This document shows, piece by piece, positions 1 to 12,032 of a DNA stretch of 64,000 bases. Under the pieces are notes generated by a model that did no database searches, was not told the origin of the DNA, and was given only the letters and a program-made list of their open reading frames with translations. The stretch spans positions 75,215,168-75,279,167 of the forward strand of contig OX235270.1 in NCBI GenBank assembly GCA_944472135.2, in the 5' to 3' direction. How positions within the stretch are numbered: the stretch's first letter is position 1; each line of letters opens with the position of its first letter. The DNA is from Trichobilharzia regenti. Taxonomy: Eukaryota > Platyhelminthes > Trematoda > Strigeidida > Schistosomatidae. Position numbers and translations under genes: made by a program.

Positions 1-59
1 ATTTACTGTACTGCTTAAACATTTATCATTATTTGTTTCCGTCAGCTGCAGATTTTCCC

Positions 60-158
60 TGTGCTTTGAAGTCTCTGTAGCGATCGGGTTGATTTTCCAG
101 GGTAACGTTGCTAGCCCCATGCTCAACCTCCCCTCTTTCTCCAGACTTAAGGTAGACT
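60..158 (-). mobile_element. SINE-A fragment (3' body)
   Basis: Read on the minus strand, this stretch matches the body of the tRNA-derived SINE found complete at 5302-5536 and 45945-46177: the segment with the gaggctagcaac-type block and the run ending near the cttgaagt motif. The tRNA-like head is missing, so this is a truncated copy. It lies directly next to an RTE 3' fragment. The assignment rests only on similarity to the other copies in this window. Confidence 0.6.
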
Positions 159-164
159 AGTGAA

Positions 165-355
165 CTAGTGAACTAATAAACCAGGCGAGATGACATCACG
201 TGCTAGACCCTCAAATGGAACCCATTTGGTAAACAGCGAGTTGGGTGTCTGAAGGTGAGATGGAGAGGATTGTGTGGCGAGAGGATAAGAGTTTATGGGT
301 AATCTTGAAACTAGCTAAATAGGACTTCAGGGAAATAGAAATAATAGTATTAGAT
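165..355 (+). mobile_element. RTE LINE 3' end fragment
   Basis: The stretch with GACATCAC, then gagttgggtgtctga and gagatggagagga, lines up with the 3' ends of the RTE-type LINEs at 50375-51757 and 56790-57545. It ends in a short aataatagta tail like theirs. It is a 5'-truncated, decayed copy with no reading frame. Confidence 0.6.
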
Positions 356-711
356 TGCAACTATGTAATAGAGTAGTAACTGTACTGCACATAAATCCCT
401 GACTTTTGTCTCAATGATGGAAGAGATCAGTTTTACCGGTGTTTGGCTACTACAAGTTCAAAATGCAAGCAGCTAAAACAGTTTTTCCTGGCTGGTGAAG
501 AAAAGTAACCACATGACTTTTAGCCTACTTGAAATTGTGGTCATGTATTGTTTGGCATTATCCAGTTTTCGATATTCCCTTGTAAGCATCAATTCGTGAC
601 AGTTGCCTTCAGTATGTAGTTTGTCTAATAACCATGACTCCCTTGTTCAAAAAAACAATATTTATTCGTTAAGTGACTCATAAGCCTACGTGATGTAATG
701 ATGAAATTCTA

Positions 712-713
<2 letters not shown>

Positions 714-778
<65 letters not shown>
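714..778. repeat. (TA)n microsatellite
   Basis: About 65 bp of uninterrupted TA dinucleotides, one of several such tracts in the window. Confidence 0.95.
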
Positions 779-781
<3 letters not shown>

Positions 782-1650
782 TGACTTATCTAGTGGTTTA
801 CATTTAGTGTTAGAGTTTTTAACTTCTAGTTTTCATGTTATTTACAACAATGGCTGCTACCTAATTTTGAATCTAAGCATGTAACTCTAGTTTAATCACT
901 GAACTAAATGTCTCGCAGATAAGAAGTGTCTGGGTAAAACGGCCAGAGATATTCAGCATGTTACTAGGCTTTTCAAATATATTTGGATGATTGTTTACAA
1001 ACCTCAGCCCATTCATCACCTTTGGTATTCAACTAGCTAGATACAATTAGTCAGTTAAACTACTGGGCTACCCAAAGAGGGACAAAAGTCTAAAGTATGA
1101 TATCTGCTTGAATTTTAATGTACTTAAATAGGTGATTAAGCAGCGTACATGTAATCCTTTATCATAAAATGTTTATGAAGTATTTTCTTTTGCTAATAAC
1201 TTTGTATTTGAATTTGATTAGTTTCAAGGGGAAATCTATCAGGAATGAAGGCTTTTCTGTTACACATTAGAAAGCCAAGAATCAAACTAATAGGATAATA
1301 ACAACGCGTTCATTTTGAGATGAGATGATTTTTTTCTTACCGAGTTGAGTGTTGACCACTGAGGAGAGTCAGAATGAGAATGAATAGTTATCCACTAACT
1401 CATTGTTCCCTAGTTGGTGTCGTCCGTTTATGATGAACTTTATCCTGTAGGTGGAAACCCTGATCCTGAAGTATATGGTTTGATGTGATTGCGAGTAGTA
1501 AACTATAATGAAAATAGTGGTGTGAACACGGGCAGTAATTTTGCTTGAAATATTATCAATGACAAAACTTATCATTGTGTGTAAGCCATTGAAATATAAT
1601 TATACTTTATTTATATAATGGAAACGTTATGCAATAAATATTACTGTCTC

Positions 1651-1652
<2 letters not shown>

Positions 1653-1682
<30 letters not shown>
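1653..1682. repeat. (TA)n microsatellite
   Basis: About 30 bp of TA dinucleotides in unassigned DNA. Confidence 0.9.
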
Positions 1683-1685
<3 letters not shown>

Positions 1686-3151
1686 GCAGAGTTCACCAGA
1701 AGGTTAGACAATTTGCCAGTAAATGAACCACAAACAAATTTAAGACTACGACGTGCCCCTGTTAATCGCTTATTCTTGTGAAAATGTTTGTATTACCTTA
1801 TTGTTTCCATTTGTATTCATGATCTTAACATGTATGTCTAAACTTCTCTTACACTTCCTTTCCCTTCAAATGCCTGAGAGCGATAGTTTAAAGCATACTC
1901 TGGTTGGTTGTTTCGTGATGAGAGCGCTTTGGAGTCAGTTATAAATTACACCGATCTGTGACTTATTTACTAAGTTTTTTTAGCCGAGCATTTCTGGTTC
2001 ATAGCCTATCCTGAATAACGGTGATTAATACGATTTATCACTTAGACGGCAGCACAGCTAAGTTTACAACAATTGTAAACTTATTCTGACGTATTCCTCG
2101 ATAATGCCTTTTTATGGCAACTGAAGATCTTATTTACCCACTTTGTTCTGAAATGACACTGGTCGTTCTTAAAAAGAGGGCTGCGTGCCGAATTAAAACT
2201 TTTCGCTCTGAAGTAACGCTAATTCATGCTTAATATGTCCTGTGAGGGCTGGAACAACGCTGATAAGCAAACCCAGTAGGTTTGATTTAGTGCCACTCAT
2301 GCTGAAAAACCAGCGCACAGTTTCAGTGTCAAACAATGGCAAAACAGTTAGGGAGTTTACTTATTAAATAATGTTATGTGAATTAGCTCAACGACTGCAG
2401 GTTTACCATAATACCTAGCTACCAACATAATAACTGGGAACTTCAGGCTAAAAATAAACTTCATAGTAGCATCCAGTGACAAAAACTGACCTACACAGTG
2501 CAAAATGAGCAAAACATCCAAAAAAACCTTTAAAATTAATTGGAAAACGAATTCACGAAAACATATAACCAGCAGACGCAGAAACCCATGATGACCTTGA
2601 AACTGACTATAGCGTCGTTCCATTCTAGGAGATTAAGCCAATTAACTGGTGAATCTTCCCTTTATCGGTCGTATGATATTTTTAAGTTGACGAGCTTGTA
2701 CTGTTTTTGGTGATCACAGTTGTTTGCTTGAAGAAAGCAAGAACAATGTCAACCTAATCTCTGCGTGCACAAAGATAGTGTGATTAACCTGGTGCTAACC
2801 TGTCAGCTGTCTTAAACTCATTATTCAGGCTTTTAGTTTGCCCAATTGTTTGTTGACATGATTTACCTTTACTTAAAGCATATATAAAACACTCTCTCAC
2901 TTTCCTCTCAACTCTCGAACTTCCCTTCGTGCTATGAATAAATAAACTTTGATTATTTGATTATTTCAGTTTTAACTATCCTGAACTCATGTTTCCTGTT
3001 TCTTATATAATTACACTTATCTACTGTAATCTGTGTAATTTTTAAGTTGTTATCAATTGATGAAAAGGTGTGAAATAAAATGAGCTCAGGATTATCTCGC
3101 AAAAATTTTCTTTATAGTATGTATAAACTACTCAAAAGATTGGATGTTGGA

Positions 3152-3790
3152 AACAGCGGTTTATCCCGCAATAGGCAAGTTTATTTCATGAAATTTAGAA
3201 CACGATTTACTCTTCTTGATCATGTAATTATAAACACACTAGTCAGCAACAAAATCACTTTTCGTAACTACACTTCAAAGCTGTACATCCATCAAATAAG
3301 GCGGCTTACATATACAATGCTAATTGACAACGGAGATCAGATCAGAGGCTATCCTCAGTTAGTAACAAAATAAATCAAAGTGGATGAGTAATAACAATGT
3401 TGGGAAGATCGAGAATAACCCTCTCTACGTAATCGAGAGGGTTGACAACTAATTAGTTGGGTGATGAATAATCACTTGGAAATAATCGATAAGAAACAAG
3501 AGAACAAAGGATTGAAAATGAGTAACACACGCGAAAAATGAATAAAAGGGACTACACGAAATTCGCTAAATAAGAATTCAAGAGAATAAAATCAACACTA
3601 AGGCTACAGTGGGTAAAGAGACTGGCTGGAGTGTTCCTGAACACGACGTTCAGATTTCTACTCATGGATGACTGAAGTTTTCGCTGTGTGAATAAGACGT
3701 AGGTGAAATCTTTTCGAACGACTTGGTTTTACTCTAATATGTGACTGTGAAAGAAGTCTCTGTTGATGTTACATGATGATGAATAATGAT
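3152..3790 (+). mobile_element. Penelope-like element 5' region, inverted copy
   Basis: This 639-bp block is the reverse complement of 12111-12749, the 5' non-coding region of the minus-strand PLE at 8925-12749. By eye only about ten positions differ (roughly 98% identity), and both copies have the same length. An open frame at 3080-3373 crosses its left part, but half of that frame is mirrored at 12528-12713 within the other arm, so I treat it as part of the repeat. The block is either a separate truncated PLE copy or an inverted pseudo-LTR of the same insertion. PLEs are known to carry pseudo-LTRs in direct or inverted orientation. Confidence 0.75.
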
Positions 3791-5291
3791 TGGCTCCAGA
3801 ACTGAATTTATGACTTTTCTGTGCTCTCCTATCAACAACTATGCTGGCAAGTGTTCATAGGCGCATTTAATGTTCTTTACATAAAAACAAAGTAGTTAGC
3901 TTGTATTTATTTCAGATAAAATGTACCTACTTATCTGTTTTTAAGTAGTCAAGTTTCAAATGCATCATTAGTTTTATCGATAGCAAATTCCCATCTAATT
4001 GGAAGAGATTGTTCTAGGAGTTTTATGTCGTCAGTTAATTTTATTTGTCTGTAAATAGGCACGAGAACATGAGTAGATACAAAATGAAAAGGAGTAAATT
4101 TTGAGTTGCTCCCTAATAGTATATAATGTTCATGCATATGCAGTACGCGAATTACAGAAAATTCCCGCATCATATTATTTATAAGGTAGTGATTGGAAGT
4201 GAAGTCCACTGTCCGATTTCTTCCCACTCAGGATAACTAATCGCGATAAGTGCTGTCAAGAGGTAAAATTATATCATTCATGGGGACTTCAAATGAGTTC
4301 ATGTCATTATAAAAGCTGTACTGAAGATGCTGTCTAGAAGGAGAACAAACGCTTCGCAATTAAATCAACCAGCCCATAGAACACAACCAAATAAAACGCA
4401 TCCAGCTGATCTACCTAATCATCACCATTATTTCCAAATCACTTCCTTACAAAATAACTCTTGAAAGTGTCTTGATAATATTCACCGGGATGCATTAGTG
4501 GCTTTTGTGGAAACTAAATCTTGAAAACCTCTTTAACATTTTCGAGCTACAAGACGAAATCTGACGTATACTGTCAGTGGTCGATTTGCCGTATGACTGA
4601 CCAAAACTTATCAAACCAATCCAATTAAATCTGGCACTCTTAGTTCAAATAATAATTTTCAGATAAGACCATTAGTTCTTACTGTTTTGCTTAGAGGTAT
4701 ACAAGTGGTAAAATCGACTGACATAATTTGTCAGTAGACAGATCTGCTTTTGATATCAGAACGAAAGATAAAGCGGTGACTGTTTATTTGCACAGTAGAT
4801 ATACAACTTCAATAACAAGCTCTATCCACAAACTGATAAAGTTGCTATTACTTCCCCTCTAGGACCTATCTTGCAGACATTTTCATAGACTATTTCAAAT
4901 AGATACATTTAAGATCTGTACTCCCAGAAACAATTTACTGTAGCAGATGCGCTGATTGTGTGACTGTTATTTGTAGTGATATGAATCACTTATATTGGGT
5001 GTTTGACGGTGTCAGTAAGGGACACTCAAACTTTACGCTTATCACAGAATATGAGCTTAACAGTGAATCCACTTCCTTCCAACTAAGTGTGTGGAGGCGA
5101 AATAATGGTAGATCGAGAAGCCCGTCTACAATGAATACACCTGGACTAGAAGACATCTTCATTACAGTAGTTTTGTCTTGTTAGCTGTAAGTGTGAATCA
5201 GTGAAGAGATGTGTTAAGCAAACAAATTACATAGGGTGTCAAGTATTGTTAAAACGTGTTTCAAAGAGAACGTGTATCCTAAGAGACCCGC
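3791..5291. other. Unassigned DNA with one short minus-strand open frame
   Basis: A 92-codon open frame lies on the minus strand at 3949-4227. It starts at a GTG rather than an ATG and has no motif I recognise. An LPIRWEFAI segment near its end looks protein-like, so it could be an exon or old transposon remnant. Nothing else in this stretch supports a gene. Confidence 0.3.
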
Positions 5292-5301
5292 TTTAAGGTA
5301 T

Positions 5302-5536
5302 TTTTTTCCTTCACGTTCCCCAGTGGAACATAGGGCTTCAAGCTAGAGGCTTGAAGTTTCTGTAGCAGTGTTTATTTCACAGGATTGAGTTGCTAGCCTC
5401 ATGCCCAACCTTTCCTCCTTACCAGCATTATCTCTGGCTTAGCGAGGTAAAGGAGTGCGTCCATGGCCAGGGGTCGAACTCCGGACCATGTGCATGGTCG
5501 GCAAGCGCCCTAACCGCTGTGCCACCGACGCATCGT
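5302..5536 (-). mobile_element. tRNA-derived SINE (family A), complete
   Basis: On the minus strand the element opens with a tRNA-like head: box A-like GGCACAGCGGTTAGGGCGC and box B-like GGAGTTCGACCCC. It continues with a specific body and ends in cttgaagccctatgttccac and an A-rich tail. It is flanked by a 10-bp target duplication, tttaaggtat, at 5292-5301 and 5537-5546. That supports insertion by LINE-driven retrotransposition. The head should not be annotated as a tRNA gene. Confidence 0.9.
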
Positions 5537-5764
5537 TTTAAGGTATAGAGAATGATAAATCAATGACAAAATAACTGGGAATTGTTGAACTGAATAAAGT
5601 ATAAATTCATCTCCCATTTAGGGGATACACATTATCTCAGAATTGATGCAAGAATCAAAAACCCAATTTGAGAAAATGCAGCTTGAAGCAGTAAACGAAA
5701 ATACACGGTAAACAGAAATTTTTCATATTGAGTCATAAGCAAAAAAAAGACAGAACAGAGACAA

Positions 5765-6600
5765 ACACTGTTTTTTGGAAGAATCGTTTCAAGAGCTGTA
5801 AAATCGTATTTACATTTAACAAGGAACCCATAAAACCTATCACATACTGGTAATCATCTTGTACAGAATAAATTAAGTAGTAATGGGTGTAATCCAGAAG
5901 GTGATGACTAAGTGGGGACTAGAAAGAAGTGGGGATTATGTAATAATTGTGAAAAATAATCAGGCAGTCTAGATGTACAAAATGTACAAAAGCCAGTGGA
6001 AATACGGTGTGTCCATATAAAATCTGCGTGAAAGATGCAATTTTATTCATAAAGGATATTAGTATTATCAATAATAATTGTAAAATAATAATAATAAACT
6101 CAAACAATAAAGTGAGGCGGAACTATTGTTAGAATGTTACTCTGGCCACAGTAAGGCAAGTGAGTGTATGTAAGGCCGTTGGATGCAGAGGACTGGTTTC
6201 AGCTCTCGAATAGCCAGTGATATGGCTATATATAAATGGCGTGTTCGAGGTCCCTTTGTGCGATACTGAGGAACCCTGTGTGGCACTGTGAAGCAATCAT
6301 GCTGGGGCGCCCAATGTCCAGAGTTGACAAGGTGTTCTACTTTTGCTAATGACGCTGGACAGGAATACGTCCAGGGACTAGATTCTGTTTACGGCCAGTA
6401 CGCTGCTTCACATGAATAAGGAAACTGACAAATACACATGGAGGTGGCTGAAAGCTGTATCTTGTTCTTGACGCTTGACTGGATTAACTGTCTCCTGGGG
6501 AATGTGAATCGTAAGATGACTACTTGAATTGTCCTCTTCACACACTTAGTAAGGTGGTTTCTATGTGACATTGGAACTCTAGGATCGGGAATAGGGTTTC
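5765..6600 (-). pseudogene. Penelope-like element fragment (GIY-YIG region and 3' end)
   Basis: The minus-strand translation of about 6571-6125 resembles the end of the PLE at 9659-12032. The segment ICQFPYSCEAAYWP aligns with VYKFTCSCVASCIGR of that copy, which belongs to the GIY-YIG endonuclease domain. AIRELKPVLCIQRPY aligns with its AIRQYNPLNSVHRK near the C-terminus. Stops and frame changes interrupt it. The stretch down to about 5765 resembles the PLE 3' non-coding end (compare 9265-9320). The reverse transcriptase part is absent, so this is a 5'-truncated dead copy. Confidence 0.65.
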
Positions 6601-7984
6601 CTCAGGAGCACTTGCGACCTTCAGCGATGGAGCTATTTCTCTCATATTGATTAAACCGTTTCAAACTGGATAGGTGCACTGTTGACATCACCACCAACTT
6701 TGTTCGAAAAATTATATATAATTATAGCAGCAAGCATATGTATAGTTTTTGCAACATCTGTAATTATTTCAAATGTTAAATTACTACTCTTTGACGAAGT
6801 AGCTGCCATAAAACATTTTCAAACCGGGTTTAGGCTTACTGAGAAAACAATAGGATTAGTCTGTAACTCCATCTGGTAGTTGTATTTTGATTTTAGTCCG
6901 AGTTAAATGCTTAACCTTATACTGACTTTAAACTTACTGACTGAATTTTAATCAAATGAACTAAAACTTTCTTATCCGTTAGACCAGTACTAGTTATTTT
7001 TCCTGCTTCCCATCTCTCCCTTTTAATTCACACTTCCTAGACTATCAACTTGGACAATTGTGAAGCTAGTTAAAAAAAGACCACAGAGAACAAAGTGAAA
7101 TAGGGATATGTTACTGAAGCCTTATTTTCCACTCGGAACCTAAGGGATAATAATAATACTAATTTAGTAGAACTTGTTTAATAATAAATATAACTTTAAG
7201 GCAGAAATACTCTGCAGTTTACTGTCCTTACTGGGCATTGTATTCTCTGTTACCATAATCCATTTTCCTCAATTCTTTTATAATCATTGCTGTTTTAAGA
7301 AGTCGGAAGCTAATGAGAACACCTGAAGTAAAATGATTTCGTTTTCTACTACCAATTAAGTTCATTTAGCATTGTCAAGATTCGTCAAGGGAAGCACAGG
7401 TATGTAATTTCACCCTCTGTCAAGCCTAGTAACCGATTTTTCACCTTCTGGATATCCGATTAAGCGTAACAGCTCTGTTCGCCAACAGACGATTTATGTA
7501 ACCCTCAGAATAAAGTAACTTTAATTTAGAAGAATCGAAACTGTTTTTACACATCAAAGAACAAGAATCCATAGGCCGTCTACGCTATCAAATGACAATC
7601 ACATGCTATGTAGAAATCCCTACACAAAATCTCTACCAGTTAATCATCATGGACAAGAATACTTAGACAGAGTCAACGTATCTCTAGGATTGACATTTCA
7701 GTTAACAATCAGTAGGGATTTTGGGTAGAGTAGTAAATTAATGTGTGAAGTATAGGCTGACACAATAATATCCATGTTTAATTGTGTATTTGTGCCCCTA
7801 AATTTATATTTGTCGCTTGCAATAAAAAGTGTCTTGGTAATAATACTAATAAATACTGTCAAGCTTCATCACGGTGAAATAGAGACATCTTTTGTAATCA
7901 GAAGTTTGATTTGCGTGTAAGTTTAATTGACATAATCCAGCACTTTAGAAAGATGTATTACTAGAGGCAGATTTCCTTTAACTG
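6601..7984. other. Unassigned AT-rich DNA
   Basis: No gene, structural RNA or recognisable repeat is visible. A 65-codon open frame at 6682-6879 has hydrophobic stretches but no supporting feature. Confidence 0.5.
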
Positions 7985-8165
7985 CTAGACTCTCCAGTGA
8001 AACCTAAATGGGAAGTGAAGAGTTGGGCAACCAAGGGTGAGTTGGAGATCATGTGAGGAGGAAACAGAGGCTTGCTGAAATTGGTGGCAGTAGACAGAGT
8101 GCAAAGGAAAATATGTGGTTGAAGCCCATGTTGCACGCGGAACAGAAGAAATTAATAATAGATAT
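7985..8165 (+). mobile_element. RTE LINE 3' end fragment
   Basis: The stretch with gagttgggcaaccaagggtga, catgtgaggaggaaac and the closing agaagaaattaataata tail parallels the 3' ends of the RTE copies at 51600-51757 and 57370-57545. It is truncated and non-coding. Confidence 0.6.
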
Positions 8166-8927
8166 GGTAAAAATAAATTTAGTGAGATGTTCAGGTACAA
8201 TGAACTAGAGTTCCCAGCTAAATTTTGGCTACGGAGTATTAATATAGATCACTAAATATGAAATTCAAGAATTTTTTTCTGATGCTTGCATTTCTTTATA
8301 AACAGTTGTGACTTTAAGCATTATTCTGTAGTAAAGTTATCTAAGCTTATTATAGCTGAAATGAATAAACTCCGCTGCTACTTTTTATGTCTGAGGCTGT
8401 TAATTACTATAACGCTAATGAACTCGACTGGTACGCTAATGCATCTATTTGTCCATTGTACCTTCCGATTCACTGAGCCACGCAAATATCAAAAGACAAA
8501 GGCTGACTTGTGACTAAGATATTGTATTATATATATGTATTAGGAAACAAAATATCATGTTTATATATTTAATTTATCACGATAGAGTTGGCTCGAAACC
8601 GTGAGAATAGGCTGTTCTTATTGGCTGGAAATGTCTATTCTGATTGGTTGGTGAGCCGACAAAGACCAAGGTGAGACAAAAGACGATGAATTGGTCACAC
8701 ACACACTAAACCGCAATGTACGTGGGAAATGATACATTAACCTAGTAACTCCATTACAAGATAACTCACACGATTTGTGAGGAAGAATGATATACTATTT
8801 TATGTTGGGTCTTATCAAAGCTCATCTTTCGTTTCGCCACCTATGAAGGTCCATGAAAAATAATTACTCATTTGATATAAGAATAGAACTTGTGCACTGT
8901 GGTAGGGTATAATTCCATGATGGTTAA
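8166..8927. other. Unassigned DNA
   Basis: No supported feature. A 75-codon open frame at 8286-8513 has no recognisable motif. The stretch borders the hairpin that closes the PLE. Confidence 0.5.
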
Positions 8928-9225
8928 AATTAATTTTGATAAAGTTTCACAGTGTTATACAGTTATATTTACTAATGGCGTTTCAAGCAAAGTTTATTGC
9001 TCATAATCATATCAAGGTACTCACACAAGTTTTTAAATTCGTTTAGATAATTCACTACTACCAATCGAGTCAAACGATGGAAAATAACGTAATTATATAA
9101 ACGAATTTAAAACTTGTGTGAGTACCTTGATATGATTATGAGCAATAAATTTAGCTCGAAATGTCATCAGTAAATATTACTGTATAACACTGTGAGACTT
9201 TATCAAAATAAATCCTACCCATAAT
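8928..9225. repeat. Long hairpin (inverted repeat) at the PLE 3' end
   Basis: Two arms, about 8928-9056 and 9097-9225, are near reverse complements around a loop of about 40 bp. A central shared block is ttgctcataatcatatcaag on the left and its complement on the right. The right-arm sequence recurs, diverged, at 22090-22190. The hairpin follows the 3' non-coding part of the minus-strand PLE, so it is probably its terminal structure or a second, inverted 3' end. Confidence 0.8.
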
Positions 9226-9658
9226 AGAAATGAAGAAAATAAAAGACAAATTCAGCGGAGAAAATTTTCTTTATCAACGAAATCATCTTCAGAGGTTGTA
9301 TAGTCGTATTTATATTTACCAAAAATGTATAGTAGTCTATTATCGAGCAATAGGGGGTGATATAATTGATACGATTACTCAGAAGTGTCTTTAGAAGTAA
9401 AAAAAAAATAAAAGTTGTAAATTACGTGGTAATTAACGGTACAATGTTAGAAATTTGATAAGGTTAAAATTGCTATTGAGTGAGAATAAGGCTAGTTAAG
9501 TGCCAAGTTGACAAGTGTGAAGAGGGTGTGAAGATGTACAAAAGGAACATATGAGAGTGATAATAGTGAATTAATTATTGAAGAAAGAGCAAACTAAAAC
9601 TAAAACCGAAAATTAAAAAAAATTAAATTTATTTTAAAGGGAACAATTAATGAAGAGG

Positions 9659-12032
9659 TTAAGACCAAGGTAGAATAAGAGACTGGACAAACTTTTTTCT
9701 GTGTACAGAGTTTAGGGGATTGTATTGACGAATTGCCAGTGCCTCCATCGTACACAAAAGCCGAAATCTGAGGCCTTTTGAACCATTCGGCCTATCCCTG
9801 TAGATGATCTTGAAAGACGACTCAGGTGGAGCTACGTGGCTTGAGTTCACGAAGTGCTCGAGAACTGAGCTAGTAAATGTTTTGCATTGTCCCTTTGTTA
9901 ACCATGCCAGATAATGTTCAGAGATGCGTTTGGAAAGTGTGCGCTTTATGCGGCCAATACAACTAGCTACACACGAACAGGTGAATTTATAAACACATAT
10001 TGAATTGACCCAAAGCGGCAGTTTATCCTTCACACATCCACTGATCATTTGTCGGGTGTAGAAACTGATACGTAGCTCAGCCGTTAAGAAGGCTTTCCTT
10101 AGTGATCTGCATAAGCGACTGTTCAGGACCTCAGCTGCAGTATCACCTTTAAATTCAACGCGCTTAAACAGCAGTTTCTTCGGCACCATCTGGGCTCTTT
10201 CAGACTTTTGCTTTAACTTCATGTTTTTCTCGATAAATCTTGGAGGATATCCATTCTCTGTGATCACTTGTCTGAGTTGCTCCAGTTCCCCGTCGATTGT
10301 ATCACTGGAACATACCCTTCTTATTCTTGAGGATAAGGAGTGGATCAGGTTTCTCTTTCTTCTCAAAACGACTCAACTACGAAAATTAGTGTACTGACCA
10401 TTCCATGTTGGTTTCCTATAGATCGATCTTTGAAGAGAACCACCAGATCTCCTTTTCGAAAAACAGGCAAAAAATGGAATTCCGAGTTCATCTCTGATTC
10501 CGACGTGAATTGAATGGCATCATTGCAGCTGCTGAACTCTTTAGTTATCAATTCGATGTCAGCCTTGTCGTCACATATGATGAAAGTATCACCCATGTAT
10601 CTTTGTTACAAATAGAAACTGTCGATAGTAAACCGTAACATACTATTCTTGAAACTTGCCAAGAAGCAGTCTGCAAGTAAAGGACCCAACGGTGACCCCA
10701 TTGCCACTCCATCTCTTTGTCTGTAAAGCGTGTTGTTGAACTTGAATTGGACACTTAAAGTGCACCTCGATAGTAGTTCCTTTAAGTAGTGGATCGGAAC
10801 ACTCACGTTTACATTATTATCCTCAATGAATTTGCACATAAAGCAAATAGTTTCAGTGAGAGTAACGTTGGTGAAAAGGGACGTAACATCCATAGATATC
10901 ATTTTCTTCCGGGATACATTAGCGTCACTGAATGAATCGAGGAATTCAAATGAATCTGAAACACTATGTTTGCAGAGGTTATTTCTGATAGGTAGGAGGA
11001 TGTCTGCGAGCCATTTGGCAGTAGCATGATATGGGAATTTGTCACATCCAAGATTGGATGTAGAAGTACGTTCTCTTGTGCACTTTCGGCAGACCAATAA
11101 ATGGAGAATCACGGAACCTGAGGGTCGTATTCGCTCAAATAATTCAGAGCCGATAAACGATTCGTTTTTCATATTCTTCAGCATTTGTGTTATCTGTCCT
11201 TCAATTTGTTCCATTTGGTCTTTCCAGTTACTTTCTTTTGAAAATTTGCTTTCATATGACATGACGAATGACATTTTATCGATATGGTCTTGGCGTTTCA
11301 TCAGGAAAGCGCCAGCACCTTCACCGGGACGGGTCAGAACCAAATCTCACGTAGTTGTCTTCTGTGCTCGACTGATATTAATCTTCTGACATTTGGTTTT
11401 GTATTGATATGCTGATAACAGCTATTCAATACTGTAGACTTGAATTGTTCATATGATTTGTTGGACAGTGGGAGAAGGTCATTTATCTGATGGATCAGTG
11501 CTTCAAAGTGGACTTTAATATCCAAGTCACTCGAATTTATCGAACAATCACTAAATTTTGGATCCAACGAAAAGCTTGCAATTGAATAGGAGCTAATGAT
11601 ATACTAGAGTAGTTGAAAACGTGAATGAGTGTCAGCGGCTCTGAGACTATTTGCGAGTTTCAGGTTTAGATTTTCACGTCTTCTTGAAACTGGATCGATG
11701 TAATGCATAAGATTTCTCTGCTCGTCTTCTGTCACTTCAAATAGAACATGTGTTCTTAGTGAAATGTTTCTTTCTAATTCTGGTAGTGGAGATTTTATTT
11801 CATCGATCACATTCGGTGTATGACGTTTCAGAGAGCGATGATTTCGGTGGATATGATTGCGACGAAGACAATTCCAGTAGTACTTGGGATATTGTTTCTT
11901 ATCAATACAGCCCTTCAGAAAACTGATTCTTATATTCGCTATGGTAAGCTCGACCGAACACTTAAGAAACCTATCAAGTTCTTTCACTGTGGCAGGGTTC
12001 TTGCTCTGCTTCAAATCACTAAAAATACCCAC
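9659..12032 (-). pseudogene. PLE polyprotein: reverse transcriptase plus GIY-YIG endonuclease (broken)
   Basis: In intact PLEs this protein copies element RNA into DNA and nicks the target with a GIY-YIG nuclease. The coding region falls into frames 12032-11604, 11567-11334, 11343-10606, 10596-10363 and 10366-9659, so there are several frame breaks. Visible motifs, in order: KYYWNCLRRNHI in the N-terminal part, MDVTSLFTN (RT motif A region), YRQRDGVAMGSPLGPLLAD (motif B region), then RYMGDTFII where the catalytic motif should be. The first Asp of YxDD is Gly (near 10591-10593), which should abolish catalysis. The last frame carries a Cys-rich GIY-YIG region with CIGR instead of YIGR and a conserved SKRISEH. 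The breaks and the lost Asp both say it is dead. Confidence 0.85.

Larger units (their letters stand above)
356..3151. other. Unassigned AT-rich DNA
   Basis: I see no convincing gene here. Short open frames (for example about 1753-1944 and 2357-2623) have no recognisable motif. The stretch contains two (TA)n tracts, listed separately. Confidence 0.5.

Noticed and set aside
3080..3373. Protein-coding gene of 97 codons
   Set aside because: Most of it lies in a 639-bp block repeated in inverse orientation at 12111-12749, where it forms the 5' non-coding region of a PLE; no protein motif.
9158..9180. Hammerhead ribozyme in the PLE hairpin, from a CTGATGAC stretch on the minus strand
   Set aside because: No GAAA strand follows at a suitable distance, and no GUC site with pairing stems was found.
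11039..11389. Plus-strand gene of 116 codons
   Set aside because: It mirrors the PLE reverse transcriptase on the minus strand and has no motif of its own.
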